In this document: positions 1 through 12,700 of the stretch, one piece after another
Position numbering within the stretch: the stretch's first letter is position 1
How the letters are laid out: each line of letters opens with the position of its first letter
Origin: Tetracladium setigerum
Taxonomy: Eukaryota; Ascomycota; Leotiomycetes; Helotiales
Assembly: GCA_031472005.1 (NCBI GenBank)
Contig: PZJY01000001.1
Span: forward strand, 3,472,001-3,536,000
Length of the DNA: 64,000 nucleotides
Direction of reading: 5' to 3'
Position numbers and translations under genes: made by a program
The notes under the pieces: model-generated
What the model saw: only the letters and a program-made list of their open reading frames with translations
What the model was told of the DNA's origin: nothing
The model's database searches: none

Positions 1-855
1 CAATCAGAGGGATACCACCGCCACAGAAACAAAATCCCAAATCGAAGCCCTCGGTCGAAAAGCTACAATCTATACCGCAGACCTCTCCTCTCAAGCCGAA
101 GTGGCCGCTCTCACCCGGCCATTCTGAAGGATGGACATAAAATTGATATTCTCATCAATTGCGCCGGCATTCAGAGGAGACATCCAAGTCACCAATTCCC
201 TGATGCTGATTTCAGCGAGGTACGTTTACCTAACCCATGAGCTTTTCCCCCAATCTGTTTTTGTGCTTCCCACGAGGAGTTGGACGAAGGTGGAGCGAAT
301 GGGAGGGATTTGGGAAATTCAGGAAAATTGAGACTAATGATACTTACTTCTTGCACAATACAGGTCATCCAAGTCAACCTCACCACAGTATTCACCCTCT
401 GCCGCGACGTCGGCGCCCACATGCTCACCCACGAACCCTCCCCCATCACGGGCCGCCGTGGCAGCATAATCAACTTCGCCTCCCTCCTCTCCTTCCAAGG
501 CGGTCTCACCGTCCCGGCCTACGCAGCCTCCAAAGGCGCCGTAGCCCAGCTCACGAAATCGCTTGCGAATGAGTGGACCTCCAAGGGAATCACTGTTAAT
601 GCCATTGCGCCGGGGTATATCGCTACGGATATGAATGAGGCGCTGCTGAAGGATGAGAATAGGTTGAGGAGTATTAGTGAGAGGATTCCGGCCGGGAGGT
701 GGGGCAGTCCGGAGGATTTTAAGGGCAGTGTGGTTTATTTGTCTAGTAGGGCGAGTGGGTATGTGAGTGGACATGTATTGTTGGTTGATGGGGGTGGATG
801 GGAAGGTAATCGAAAGGTACCTAAGGTGTGCTATAGGAGTGGTGGTAATGAATAG
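1..855 (+). CDS. Short-chain dehydrogenase/reductase, KduD-like, 5' partial, two frame breaks
   Basis: NAD(P)-dependent oxidoreductase of the classical SDR family, most like 2-deoxy-D-gluconate 3-dehydrogenase (KduD-type) enzymes of sugar-acid metabolism. The start lies left of the window. Visible are the strand-4 region ILINCAG, the catalytic Ser ([11 protein letters not shown]) and the YAASK Tyr/Lys pair, then the SDR tail [10 protein letters not shown] 144-bp intron (220-363, phase 0, GTACGT...CAG) joins DFSE to VIQVN. Two breaks are seen. Near 114-116 the frame shifts by one missing base just before ILKDGHKID. Near 795 a missing base turns the family-typical ending DGGWMGR-stop (stop would be 807-809) into a run-on to 855. 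The family assignment is firm; exact substrate is inferred. It could be a pseudogene or a sequence-error casualty. Confidence 0.8.
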
Positions 856-1596
856 ATTTCGTCGAGTGATTGCATGAAGAGTACAAGTGGAAATAGTATC
901 ATGGCAGACATAATATTCTCAAACACAGATGCCGAGAAATCAAAAAAATTCCAGGCATGCTATTTGACTTTTAGCAAAGACGCAGTCTTGATACCAAAAA
1001 ATTCCAGAGCGCTCATTGTTGTTGATTTCGGAAGTACGTTGGTAGACTTGAAATCTGAGAGGTTGCGTCTCTATAAACCTTAGCAATATTAAGGTTGTAG
1101 TTCCTCTTCAATCTTTACTCGCCAGAACTCTCCTGACCGGAAGTCTATTATCATCTCTTTCGCGGCCTACTCAGTCTAGTGTATTTAAATCCTGGAGGTA
1201 CCAAAAGCTCTGTTTCCGTGCAAAATGATCCATGCCAAATGCCAGCTGCGAGGAAAAGCATATGTCGGCTTTAACCCCCAACTCATGCTCGTCACAACCT
1301 TGCATCAATCGAGAGTATATCTATACCCCGGAGTTCTCACTGAGGCCTCCCAAATCCAACAACTTTCCGTTATGTCTTTAATATCAATTCCATGAAATAA
1401 CCGTGACACATTCCTCACATTTTCCAAATCAAACACCTGCTTGTTCGCTGCCATCTCTACCTTCGAATCACTCCCATCCAGGCCATCCTGCAAAAATTAA
1501 TGTAGTTCCAAGTCCCAATCGCCACCTAAGCACCACCGCTGTGGTATTTGCCTTCCCAATACAAGCGAGAAACCAGGGACCTGCGACTTTTGAAAT
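856..1596. other. Intergenic, no gene recognised
   Basis: The region contains only short open frames without recognisable domains or codon-use support. It separates the convergent SDR and STAND-like genes, so it should hold both 3' ends. Confidence 0.5.
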
Positions 1597-3887
1597 CTAC
1601 TCCCACTCTATTTCCCTTTCTTCGTCCATGAAATAGCCGGGCATCGCCCTCTCAGGATGAGCAATCATGTCCCAAAACTGGCGAAACGCCCCGTAATCCA
1701 GATTTCCGACTTCCACAATCCAAACTCGCCAGTCGGCGGGTTTTGGTCCATATTCGAAGGTGATCAGTCGAAAATACTCGTATTTAAGACCTCGATCTGT
1801 GTAGGTGAGCACGCGAAAGTCTCTCGTCAAAGTCTCATTTTGGCTATGAACTTCTTGCTCTTCTTTTCCATATTCCATGAGATCAACTCCAGCAAGAGAC
1901 AGTTGTTGAAGCCAAAGTGTTGTGGTGACTGAAACTTTCCAATTGTACGTTGTGAAGTCACCCAGACGAGCTTGAATTGTATTCCTTATCACAGCAAGGA
2001 AAGGTGTGTAAATTTGACTTGAATTGAAGTAGGGAAAGATGGTTGCAATCTGATGTTTGTACGAACCATTTCGGATCAGCTCTCTGATGAGGTCAAGCCG
2101 ATTATGAAGCAATGACTCTGAGTTCCGCCCGTATTTGGATGACTGAGCGTTGAGACAATTCGAAATTTTAGCATAATTATCCTCATAGCAATGTCTTTCA
2201 TAGTAGTAGTGCACTGCAAGATCACAAGCGGCCGCAAACAGAAGAGTTCGACCCTGTTGGTTTTGGAAAGCACAAACTCTGGCGTCAAATGGATGGCCGT
2301 CTAATGTTGCGCGCAGTATGTTAGGAGACTGCGGTCGATTACACATGAAGCTCATAAAGCTGAAAAGTCGGGCTTCCAAACTCCAGTCAAAAAAGGAAAT
2401 GTTGGCCTCGCGAATCATAAACCTGAGCATCTCTGGCGAAGTTAAGAGAGCAAAGTACTCCCAAGGATCTGCTGTAAAGATATCGTGTAGTTCAATGTGA
2501 GAGCTAAAAAGGCGAGCTATTTGGAAACAATTTTCACTCTGTTTGACTTTCGGACTTTCAGATAGCGTGAGTAGAGAGAATTGTAAACTAATAAGTTAAC
2601 TTTGTTAGCAAAGGATTCAATGATGAACTGGTTGACCAGCGACCCACCCATCCCGCGGAGTTTCACACTTAGCACCGTTGGAAATGAGTAGCTGACAGAC
2701 TTCAAGTTGATGATATAATGCAGCCGTCTTGAAATCTGGTCAGCCAAAGATTTGTAATTGATCCGTTGAGACTTTACCTGAAGAAGTGTCCTTTGTGCAG
2801 GAATAAGCGATGATTCCGGCTGTATCACATCATTAGGCGTCGCTTTGCCTTCAGAAAATAAAATCTGGATGCCTTTCACATTTCCCGATCCAATAAGATT
2901 TTGGATATATATCCCTCCATCCCCTGAATGTATCCGAAAGCTCGGTGACCAGAGACCTGAAAGCCCCTCGCGATTGAAACGCAAAGAGCAAGCCGACAGC
3001 CAAATCCTGAACTGCAGATTGAGGCTTTGCTGACTGCTTTGTTGAGCAATATCGTACAACGCCTTCTTTCGTTTGCGTTTTGACGGTCTGTGTGATTCTT
3101 TGCTTCGATTTCTTCCCTGACTTGATTGCGGAGGAGTCTGAATACTTATGCAAGAACACCGAGGAAGGACTTGCGAAATGATGTTCTCCTGCGTGGTTTG
3201 CTGCATGATTTCCTCAACGATTTCATCCACAGGATTGTCCACAATTTCTTGAATTGGAAGTGGTGTCTGTGCATCCTGAGATACCGAAGTAGCAACAAGT
3301 AACCGACCGCTAGAAGATGTATGATCTTCTAAGATGGGCATAATTCTCGGTTGTTGCTTCACTTGGGCTTTCTGCGCATTAAAACTCGTACTAAAACAAA
3401 ACAAACAAGTCAGTGAAAGCCAATCCTCCACGTAGTTGGCAAACGAACCTCAAAGATATCGTTTGGTACATTAATAGTATAAACATTGCCCCGACAACCG
3501 CTCTTTCAACTTCTCAATCGAACGTTTCCTCGATACAACTTTGAAGCTGCCAAACAGGCGATCTTTCTTCATGCCCGCCTCCAACTCCAATAAAGCCATG
3601 TGCAGGGAGTCGTATGCCCTGCTAGTAAACTCGACATAGACTTTCATTTTCTGTTTCTGCTCCGACGAGGTGTCACTTTCGACCGCTTCTTGACCCGCAG
3701 CTCCTCCATTCGTGAAGTGGGCTGGGTTGGCGATGGATATGATAGTCGTGACCATCTGTATCTGCTCGAGCATGTATTTGACATCTTCAGGTGCGTCTTT
3801 GCAATCCTCCAGGAATGCTTTAAGCTTGAAGACGATGCTTGTGATTGGTATAGCAAGGGCAATACCGCCCAATGCTAATTCCGCCAT
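1597..3887 (-). CDS. STAND-like fungal protein with N-terminal 'fungal N-domain', multi-exon
   Basis: Predicted intracellular protein of the large fungal STAND/ankyrin-type group; function unknown. The N-terminus (3887-3471) starts MAELALGGIALAIP and has the hydrophobic helix, the 'LKAFLEDCKDAPEDVKYMLEQIQ' type segment and the KLKERL helix seen in N-terminal domains of fungal NACHT/ankyrin proteins. A middle block (3431-2517) is low in recognisable motifs. The C-terminal block (about 2600-1597) ends with a conserved-looking tail containing DWRVWIVE, FWDMIAHPERAMPG. Exon joins are uncertain. Between 3431 and 3471 I find no clean canonical intron. Near 2530-2600 the middle frame ends in a stop while the next frame (ENCFQIARLFSSH into the 2430 region) is already open. 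A 48-bp intron with a weak GTTTAC donor, or one missing base, would join them. No ankyrin repeats are evident. Confidence 0.55.
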
Positions 3888-5316
3888 CTCGAGGCTGTCA
3901 GCTCAAAGAGCAAAGATCGTAGATGAAGGCAGCGTTTGGTGAAGTTCGTACGCATTTGTGCGTTTGCTTTCTATGGCAAAAGATCAGGGCAGTCCACCAG
4001 TTTAGCAGCGAAGGGGAAAAAAAGGCGACCATTTGCGACTTACAGCGTGAGGCTGGATAGTTCCTGTTGTAAGCTTTACTTGGCGGCTTTCCTTGAATGA
4101 ATTCACCTGACAGAACGCCAGGCCAGGGCGCATCCATCAGGCTGAGGAAAGGCGTTGTAATATGTGGGAATGTGCTGTCGTGCAACATGCAGGGAAACCT
4201 GTGTGCAGTAGTAAGCCAATCGCTTCATGTTCCCGCACTCCGGCTCCAGTAGAAGGAGTATCGCTTGCTGGTGCTTCGACAAGGCGCAGTTATTAGATAG
4301 GTGGACTGGCAAGCCCTTCCTGCTAGCGAATACGATATGTTGATGAGGCAGATGCGGCTCCTTCAGGGTAATTGCTTAATTGGGTGGATGAACACTTGCT
4401 CCTTCTCATCATCAAAACCAATCTAGCCACTAGCTAGCCTAACCAACAGGAACGAAGCCAACAAAAATGAAAAATAAAAATGAAAGCAAATTGTGCGCAG
4501 AATCAGGGTATCTCTTTTCTCTTCGTTTCTGGAAATACTAAAACTGAAAAAAATAACATCAGTAAGAGTTTTTTCTTGTTTGTTATGACCTCCTTTCTTT
4601 CATCCATCACATCCATCACATCCATCACATCCATCACATCCATCACATCCATCACATCCATCACATCCATCACATCCATCACATCCATCACATCCATCAC
4701 ATCCATCACATCCATCACATCCATCACATCCATCACATCCATCACATCCCACCCAACACATCCTCCCGTCACATCCCATCACATCTATCATACACAGAAC
4801 AAGAAAATGGTATCTTTCCTTCCCTTCTTTCCCCTCCGCACCAAATATCTCTCTTTACAACCAACCCACCCACCACAAACAAAGAGCCTTCTCCATTTCT
4901 CCACATCCATCCCAGCCACAAACAATTTTCCATCCCCTTTTTCTCTTCACTGCATAAGATAAAAAAACGAAGGTATACATGATAGACCCTCATCATGTGC
5001 CATCTTGAATTGGCTTTCCCCAGCGTTCGCTGCTTTCCCTTTCCTTAGATATATTATCATCTTTATCGAAGGACCCGGAAGATACAAAAAAACACGCAAC
5101 GCTAAAATCAATCAAAATATCATGCGCCTCTAAAATGTCCGGATCTGGTTGGGTCTGGCGTCGACGCAACGCCCAAAAGGAAAATAAAAGATAAAACACA
5201 CGCTATATCGAATCCCGGCAATGCAGAACTCCATGGGTAGTACAGACACAATCGCAACGCCTATGGTTCGCAGGAGGCGAACTTCAGACCTCGAGGAATC
5301 GAATGAACGGATCTTG
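3888..5316. other. Intergenic region containing a 9-bp minisatellite
   Basis: No gene is recognised between the STAND-like gene and KAR9. The right half holds the ATCCATCAC array and a CT-rich strand. It includes the promoter of the STAND-like gene and the KAR9 3' end. Confidence 0.5.
4601..4749. repeat. 9-bp tandem repeat (ATCCATCAC)n, about 16 copies
   Basis: Near-perfect head-to-tail copies of ATCCATCAC run for about 148 bp. The 9-bp unit keeps all frames open, so it creates open frames on both strands (SIT repeats on plus, VMD repeats on minus). These are not supported as genes. Confidence 0.95.
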
Positions 5317-8300
5317 CTATCGCCATGGTTTCTTGTCCTTTGCTCTGCTATCTGAGCTGACGTGGCTGCCTTGTCGTCTCATAGCTGAAGCTGCTCCAGC
5401 AATGGCCTGTGGAGATTCTCTTCCCGTCACACTCGACTCTTGTCTTCCTCTTGGTTGTGGAAGTAAACTTACACGGCGATTGCTAGCCATCGAACTTGCT
5501 GGACGTGCTGGCTTTGACGATGGACTCGTGCCAAAACCAGAAGGATCACTTGACATTGGTTGCATAGACGCTCGGCGGTTTGTGGTGGTCGATGAGAGGG
5601 CAGCCGTAGATGATTTTGCAGCGAGTAGTCTGGGGCGTGTAGCTGAAGAACTCGATTTGGAGGTGACTTGTTGCGAATAGGGCCCAGGACTGGAGATACG
5701 ATCCCTGAAGGCTAGACGAGAGCTAGATGTACGAGCAGTTGGCGAGTCGACGGCTGGGGAGACGGTGTTATCTCGGCTCAGTGGAGATCTCATAGGAAGC
5801 TTAGAATCGGCCGACAAGGAGGATGAGGAATGTGTGATTTTGGGGGTTGTGCGGGCATGGGGACTTGGAGTCGTCAAACTAAGAGGTTTGAAATTGTGGC
5901 CAATGATAGTATCCCTCGTATTTACACTTGCGTTCCATCGGGGTCGACCATCCGGGTGGTGTGTCAGAGATGGCCGTGGAATACGATTGCTAGTAGGTGT
6001 GGTAGAGTCGTGCCTTGAAGATGGGGATGGTGATGGCGAAGCACGACCGGTAGGAGTGCCCAAAGTTGAAAGACGGGTGGTCAAAGGCTTTCGGGGTAAC
6101 GAGGAAGTATTTCCAGTTCGTTTACCACCCGATGGAGGCTGTCCAGTCCTGCTACCTGGCCGGAGTTTGCCGTTCTTTCCAGGTGTTGATGGATCCAGTC
6201 CCCCCATTAACCCACTCATCACAACCGACGACGCAGGTGAGCTTCCAGGAGTGTCAACGAGACTTCCAAAGGTAGACCGATCATTCGATACCATACTTGA
6301 GATCGAATCTCGGAGTTGCTGACTCTTCTTATCAGCCTGAACTTCCTCAACTATGACATCAAGTTCCATCATTTGTTCCTTGAGAGATTGCCACTTTCGC
6401 TGCATTTCAGAATGAAGTCTCAGAATCTCGCCGTTGACAGTCAAACGATCTTTGACTCCTCTCTCAATAATTGAAAGAACTCGTTCAATAGCGGGACCAT
6501 AGTGCATCTTCTTGGCTTCGTAGCTTTCGATTTTCTTGCCCATCGTTGCCGGGCTCTCCAAATGTATGCCGGTATCCACAGCTTCTCTGAGCTTGCTGAC
6601 ACTCCTTTCCACAGACTCGTACATCTTCTGTGCTTGCCTTCCAGCTCCTCTGAATACCAAGACCCATCGATCTTCGCCCAGTTCCCTTCTTAAAGACTCG
6701 GCATCTTGCTCCAATTTCTTCCAATTACTTTCCAGGTGTCCTCGCTTCGACTCAAGTTCATCACAAGCCGTAGGAAATATATCCTCTGCTCTGTAGTGAA
6801 ATGTTGACAATCTCATAGGCAGGAAGTCCAGCGATGCCCTCAATGGCTGCATTCTGGCAAAAAGTGCCAGGAGGCTTGAATCGTCTTGTGCCATAACAGC
6901 AGTATTAGGCGAGTTTGGACTCAGTGGAAATGCCGCAGGAACACCGAATCGGTTGTTGGCGTGTAATCGTGTCTTTGAAGGTGGCGTCTCCTCGACAATG
7001 GTCTCAAGCTCATTGAGATCTAGTGTATTATCGGTGGCTTCTGCCAAAGACTTGTGCCTCTTTTCCTCCATCTCGAAGACTAGTCTGCTGAGAATATCCA
7101 TTTCGTTTCCAATATCTCCCAAAACTGTATTCCATAGTTCTTCCCACTCCATGGCAACCTCCACCGAGTTCTTCACTTCCCTCAGTGTCTTCTTTACCTT
7201 TTCCCATTCTGAAATGATCGTCTCCACCTGAAGCACAACCTTCTTGAGCTCGTCCGATGGGACCGTTGTGATGTCGGCACGGCTTTGCAGCGATTCAATG
7301 GCAGAGACGTACACATTGATCAATTCTTCGAATCGTGTAATGGCATTGTCGACCTCTTCCAGCCCCTCTCTCCCACCAGCCGCAGCCCATTCAATATCAT
7401 CTTCGCCGTCCAAGCCAGTGATTACCTCAGAAGCCTTCGATATCCAGCTTCGAATTTGCTCTGCGGCTCCCGTCAATGCTCTTGCGGCGACTTTCGAGGT
7501 CGGGATAGCAGAAACTTTCGTGGAGAGAGATTCGGCGTCTGGCAGTTGGAGAGAGGTTAATTGTGCAAGCTGATTCGCAAATGATACCCTCGAAAGCGTG
7601 TAAACAGAACCTGCCCTTTGTAGGCCGAAAGGATTGAAGTATGAAGACGCATCTGTCTCTCCTTCTGCAGGCGTGGGACTTCCTGGAGGCGTATCCTTTT
7701 CGATTGGAGGCGGTGGAGACTCTTGAGGAGAATCTGGCGGCATGTCCCGAACAATATGTGCTTGCTTTGTCTCCGACATGGCCTTTGTCCCATTCCCGTT
7801 TGTATGCTCGGGCAGGCGGTATTTATGCGAGTCTAGGTCGACGTCCGTCATCCTGGATTCACTTCGCAGAGAAAGTTCAGAAATCACCGAGTCCTCAAAG
7901 CTGCCACCGGTACGCTGTGGTGTTAGGAAGCCACCTCCGCTGTTCCCACTCCAGGCGCGCCCTCTCCGCTGTATGACGGCGTTCGAGTTGGCCAGGTGGA
8001 TGGAATCGAGTTTTTGTATCTGATCCTCAGGGATGCGGCCTATTCTGTCTCGATCATTCGACGGTGACGGGCTGATTGATTTGCTGTCTCGTGAGAAGCC
8101 CAGAGCTTTTAATCGTGCGGCCAGTCCTGGAGAAGGTTTGCGCGCGGCTCGAGGTTTTCGCTCCGAATCTGGTTGTGGGACAGCTGTCGTAGCTGTCGTA
8201 GCTGTCGTGTTCGTTGTCGCTGCTGCTGCCAACGTGTAATTATTCTGCAGGTTCGCGGTATCTGCCGACCGGGGTAGAGATGCGTCGTTTACAGCTGGAG

Positions 8301-8331
8301 AGCGCGATGCAGCATGATGAACCTCGCTCAT
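5317..8331 (-). CDS. KAR9: Karyogamy protein KAR9 homolog
   Basis: Single-exon gene for a 1004-residue KAR9-family protein. KAR9 links microtubule plus ends (through the EB1 homolog BIM1) to myosin V and actin, and so positions and orients the mitotic spindle; in filamentous fungi it is cytoplasmic and at spindle pole bodies. Residues 1-240 are low-complexity. The KAR9 domain covers roughly 255-690 and is helical and acidic, including RSWISKASEVITGLDGE, ITRFEELINVYVSAI and a long run of coiled-coil-like helices. Residues about 730-1004 are Ser/Thr/Pro-rich and basic, as expected of the microtubule/EB1-binding tail; NRIPRPS is only SxIP-like. Start chosen at the first in-frame ATG. There are no frame breaks. 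Identification rests on domain pattern rather than search. Confidence 0.85.
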   Translation of the reverse strand: MSEVHHAASRSPAVNDASLPRSADTANLQNNYTLAAAATTNTTATTATTAVPQPDSERKPRAARKPSPGLAARLKALGFSRDSKSISPSPSNDRDRIGRIPEDQIQKLDSIHLANSNAVIQRRGRAWSGNSGGGFLTPQRTGGSFEDSVISELSLRSESRMTDVDLDSHKYRLPEHTNGNGTKAMSETKQAHIVRDMPPDSPQESPPPPIEKDTPPGSPTPAEGETDASSYFNPFGLQRAGSVYTLSRVSFANQLAQLTSLQLPDAESLSTKVSAIPTSKVAARALTGAAEQIRSWISKASEVITGLDGEDDIEWAAAGGREGLEEVDNAITRFEELINVYVSAIESLQSRADITTVPSDELKKVVLQVETIISEWEKVKKTLREVKNSVEVAMEWEELWNTVLGDIGNEMDILSRLVFEMEEKRHKSLAEATDNTLDLNELETIVEETPPSKTRLHANNRFGVPAAFPLSPNSPNTAVMAQDDSSLLALFARMQPLRASLDFLPMRLSTFHYRAEDIFPTACDELESKRGHLESNWKKLEQDAESLRRELGEDRWVLVFRGAGRQAQKMYESVERSVSKLREAVDTGIHLESPATMGKKIESYEAKKMHYGPAIERVLSIIERGVKDRLTVNGEILRLHSEMQRKWQSLKEQMMELDVIVEEVQADKKSQQLRDSISSMVSNDRSTFGSLVDTPGSSPASSVVMSGLMGGLDPSTPGKNGKLRPGSRTGQPPSGGKRTGNTSSLPRKPLTTRLSTLGTPTGRASPSPSPSSRHDSTTPTSNRIPRPSLTHHPDGRPRWNASVNTRDTIIGHNFKPLSLTTPSPHARTTPKITHSSSSLSADSKLPMRSPLSRDNTVSPAVDSPTARTSSSRLAFRDRISSPGPYSQQVTSKSSSSATRPRLLAAKSSTAALSSTTTNRRASMQPMSSDPSGFGTSPSSKPARPASSMASNRRVSLLPQPRGRQESSVTGRESPQAIAGAASAMRRQGSHVSSDSRAKDKKPWR

Positions 8332-9702
8332 TGCTGGGAGGGATACGGGTTTCCTACACTCTCTCGCTGGGCACGGCTGCTGGGGAAATGCTTCCTCTCG
8401 CTCTGCTTTTGGCGCTCCCGAGATATCTCACGATGGATACCGTTCACTCAGTCCTGTAGGGGTTCTGTGGTTCTGTCCAGATTTCGGGGATTTTCGAGAA
8501 GGTCCGAGCAGTTTGGGAGGAGATCAGGAAGGCCGCCGACGACAAAAGTCTCAGTAGTCAGCTCCTGCTCAGGCTTGTAACTAGCTGTTCTTGCCTGAGG
8601 GCGCAGTTGGTTGGATGGTGGAGCAACAAACGGTAACTAATTTCCCCCCCTAACAAGAAGGGAAGTCGAAGGGGCTCAGGGATGTGCTTGTGCCTGGCAG
8701 GAGGAGATTCAATCACTTCATATTCGGCAGTCTCTGGTCACAAAGCGGATGAGCTGTGATCAAGTGCGATGATAAACTTTCAAAGCGTTTCAGGATTCAG
8801 GACAGCGAAAATATATTGGACGAAAAGGTGCGAATATGAGAGATAGTTTGAGACAAATCCGAAAGAGAGATCACCACCCAATCCATCCTAGGAGCTGCGT
8901 ACAGTATACCGCAGTCTCTGCATTTGCGGCAACCACAAGCGCGACACTTTGTCACATTAGGTTTTCCTTGACAACCACGCATACGCCAATATCATTAGCA
9001 GTTCGTTGTGTGTCCTGAAACGGCTGGAGTTTATGTTCACTTGTGTAAGTGACTCTCGTCAAGAAGCCATCAACCTCGACATGTGAGCAAGCACATGCCT
9101 TGACATCTCAACAATAACGACTTGGAGTATGCCGTGTAACTTCTCCGCCTGGAACATAATCTGCGATGTTTCGATTTCGGTTCTTATCGCCAACCTCTAT
9201 GATTTCGGAAGGAGCTTGGATGGTGGGATGATGATGAGGTGACATGGTTCAAGGGAGTAGGTAGATACCTAGTTCAAGAAGACATACAAAGCAAGTCTCG
9301 ACCAGATTATTGAGTTGAAGTTACATTATGACAAGGAAGAATAAAGAGTAAAGGGGGTGGAAGGGGTGTCCTGTGGAGAATACTATCTAGAGTGGAGAGG
9401 TGGAGAGCTCAAGTGGGTGTGGATCACCAAAAGCAATGGTTAAGGTTTCTCATATTCGTCATCTATTCCAGCTATGAACTCGAAGATAATGCTCGGTTTT
9501 GAACATTCCAGCATGTGTATGTATATATGTATATATATGTGGAGTTGGCTTTCTCGAACACGCCTTGAGTATGCCCACTTCCCCACCAATCTTAGAAACT
9601 ATGTAAAATCCATCCTTGTACCAAACCCGGGTATTTGAACGCCATGTTGTTGCACACCCTTTGATCATCAGGCTCAACCAAAGAAACCGTACTCAAACAC
9701 AG
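8332..9702. other. Intergenic, KAR9 promoter side and exchanger 3' end
   Basis: No gene recognised. Short AT-rich and CT-rich tracts; a TATATG microsatellite-like run lies near 9515-9542. Confidence 0.5.
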
Positions 9703-12700
9703 TCAGGGACCGTAATTAACGTCCCCCCATACACCACTAATCTCAACTCCAAGATTGATCACCGTGCTAATACTCCAGAGAATAATCAAGCCCCATCCGA
9801 TTCTTCTGCTCATCACCCACTTGTTCAGTGGTACCACGATTAAAAGACCAACCAAAGTGACGAGCAGTGATATGCCGCTCACCATCAAAGTCCCACTAAC
9901 TTCAATCTGGTACGGTCTGTAATGTAACTTTTTGTCAGGGTGCTTATGGTGTTTCTCGTTGGCTTCCTTGATGGTCATATACAATCCGCTAATGCCAATG
10001 CCGAGCAGAATATTTAGCATGGGGCCACCAAAGCAAGCGGATAGAGCCATGACTGGATATCCAAGTCGAGCGACAGTAATATCAGCTACCAGGTCGCCCA
10101 ATGAATTCCCAACAGCAAATATTGTAAGCCCTAGAATCGCATCCGAGATACCCAAGATAACACCAAACGCTTTCAGAACCCCGACTACTTCATTGGCAAT
10201 CGTTGATATCCAGGCTATGGCGACAACGAATCCAAGGAAGCAGAGTAAGAACCTGTACTTTGGCGGCTGGGTAGGCGTAGTTGTCAGGATTAAGACTCCC
10301 AGCGCAACCAGCGACCCCAAAAGGGAAAAGAGCACAAGCTTTACGAAAAGCCTCATTCCACCATCATCATTGTTAGCCCACACAATCGTAACGACGAATA
10401 ATGGCGCCGTGAAAATTTGAAGCGCGACAAGCCACCGATTCCAATCACGTGGTTGAAGAGCGGAGTCATTCTCAAGCTCGAGTTGGTCGGATACGTTTTG
10501 TTTTGATTGCGCAGCAGAGGCTGTAACGTCGTTGGGATGAAAGTGATGATTGTGCAGGTTTTCAATAGACACAGCCACCGATGCCAAGTTCTGGTGATTA
10601 TGGGCTCCAAGTAGTGGCGAGCGCGGAGCAGATCGAGGCTGGTCGTCTTGAGACATGGTAGCTCTCCTATACCTAATCCATTCAGGCTCAAGAGATGGAC
10701 TGTCCGGAGTTAAGCGAGGTCCATTGCTCATTGCTCTTACGTGTGAGGCTTGCCTGGATGGCACAACAGATTCTGGCTCCTCATCCTGTTCCGGGGCGTC
10801 CGACTCTACCACAGGTAAGGTGATGGCAAGAAGGAAAATACTCGGAGCCGATATCACACTAACAAACTTGTCCCAAACACTCTTCTCCCTCCATGTGTAA
10901 AGAGTGGGGAACAAGGTCGATGCCAAAATGTGAGGACTTGGGAGAACACGATAAGGCCACCATCTAATTGGTCTCTCCTGGTTATCGTCCTCTTCATGAC
11001 TGACATATGTGGATTGAGGGGTCAATGAAGCTGCTTCCGGGAGGATTAGACTTGGAGCTTTTGAACTAATAGCAGACATGGGAAGTGGAGAATCCGTGTA
11101 AGGAGGAAATTGATATGAAGGCGACAATGTCCGAGAATGTGAGCTCTCTCTTGACGATGGACCAGGAATCTGCAGGCGCGGACGACCAGCAGGCCTAGAT
11201 TTGGTTCGTGGCGAATCCTGCGGAGAGTCGAACTCGGCTGGGAAATCAGTTCGCAGCTGGCGTGCCCCAGGAAAACTTTCATCTGGCGGTGCAAGAGTAT
11301 TTCCATATCTTTCATGAGAAGGAGATGGGCTTGCGTCCCTTGACATAGGCGACTGTGGGATAGACAAGGTTGGTGATTTAGGCGGGATGTTTTCACTATG
11401 CCCGCCTGCAGACGAGGGGTCGAAGTGTTGAGGAAACGTGGGAGTGGATGCCACGACCCCAATATCTGGAACATTTGCAACAGTAAATGCAGCGGGGTTT
11501 GGATTGCCTCGAGCCTGGGCATCGTTCATTGAGACCGCTCGAGCTCTCGTTGACTGCTCTGTGGTATCATCAGCTGGTGTGACGACAACACCTGATGGGT
11601 TATCTGAATATGGTTCTGGCGGGCTTCTATTCTCAGTTGACTGTGAAGGATCGTCAGAATAGCGGCGGAGGTGGATTGGTCGGGCATGGGATCCCCGTGA
11701 CTTCTGTAGAGATGAAAGTACAGATCTAAACTCCAAAGCACCAACCAAACTTGGCCGGATAGGCGTAATTGTGTTTCTGCGAGCACCAGCTGGCCGTGTA
11801 ACTCGCATGCTACTAGCCATTTCTGCCTGGAGATGCATTCCTCGTTCGTCGTCACCATCATCATCGCTATCACCGTCTTGTCCTCCAAAGGCAGGACTAG
11901 ATGCTCGCTCCAGGGCGGCGAAATCTTCTGCATCTCTGTATCGTCCACCACCCGCCACTGCGTCCGCATCATCATCTTCTTCTTGAACTTCGATTTCTTC
12001 GTTTTGAACGGGCAGATATTGACCACGAGCAGCCGCGTTCCTCTCCTTGCGAACCCTCTTCCTCGTGAGATACCAGTGCCAGGCGACAACTGTAATCACG
12101 TAAAAAACATAAAACCCAATCATGACACAGCATTCCCACAGATGGAGTGCGCCGTCCGCCAGAAATACCAAACTGAAGCTTGCAGCAACAATAAAGAAGC
12201 CCACATCCCGTACGAAAGACTTCTTTCCCACCTTGAATTCTCTCACCAGGGCCATCGATCCCGCAACGACTGCTGTGATGAATCCAGCCGCCCCAATTAA
12301 TTCTCCAACAGCCAGACTTCCACTGTGCGAGTTCATTGCTGCAAAGGTCGAGAAGACGTCTGGACTTCCATTTCCGAATGCCAAAAACGTCACCCCCGCC
12401 ATACTCTCGCTCATTCCCAGTATAGAAGCGATGGTGCTCAGATTGATGCAGAAGAAATCGGAAGCGGCAATGCCAATTGTTGTAAAGAGAAGGGCAAGCC
12501 ACAGTGCGAGTATAATGAAGGCAACGGGTTGCGCTGACTGGAGACTGCAATAATATAGCGACAGGTATGAGAGAAGTCCCGCCTCCTCATCCGGGCAGTT
12601 GGCCTTAATGAAGGCGCACTTATCCACTACATCGGGAGAATGAACTAGACGACACTGGATGCTGCTTAGAATGGAGACAAATTTCTTAAAGTGCTGTAGG

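Noticed and set aside
874..1083. 69-codon open frame after the SDR gene
   Set aside because: No domain, no intron pattern, no family resemblance.
4480..4962. 160-codon open frame with SIT repeats (and VMD on the other strand)
   Set aside because: Created by the 9-bp ATCCATCAC array, which cannot contain stops in any used frame; flanks show no coding features.
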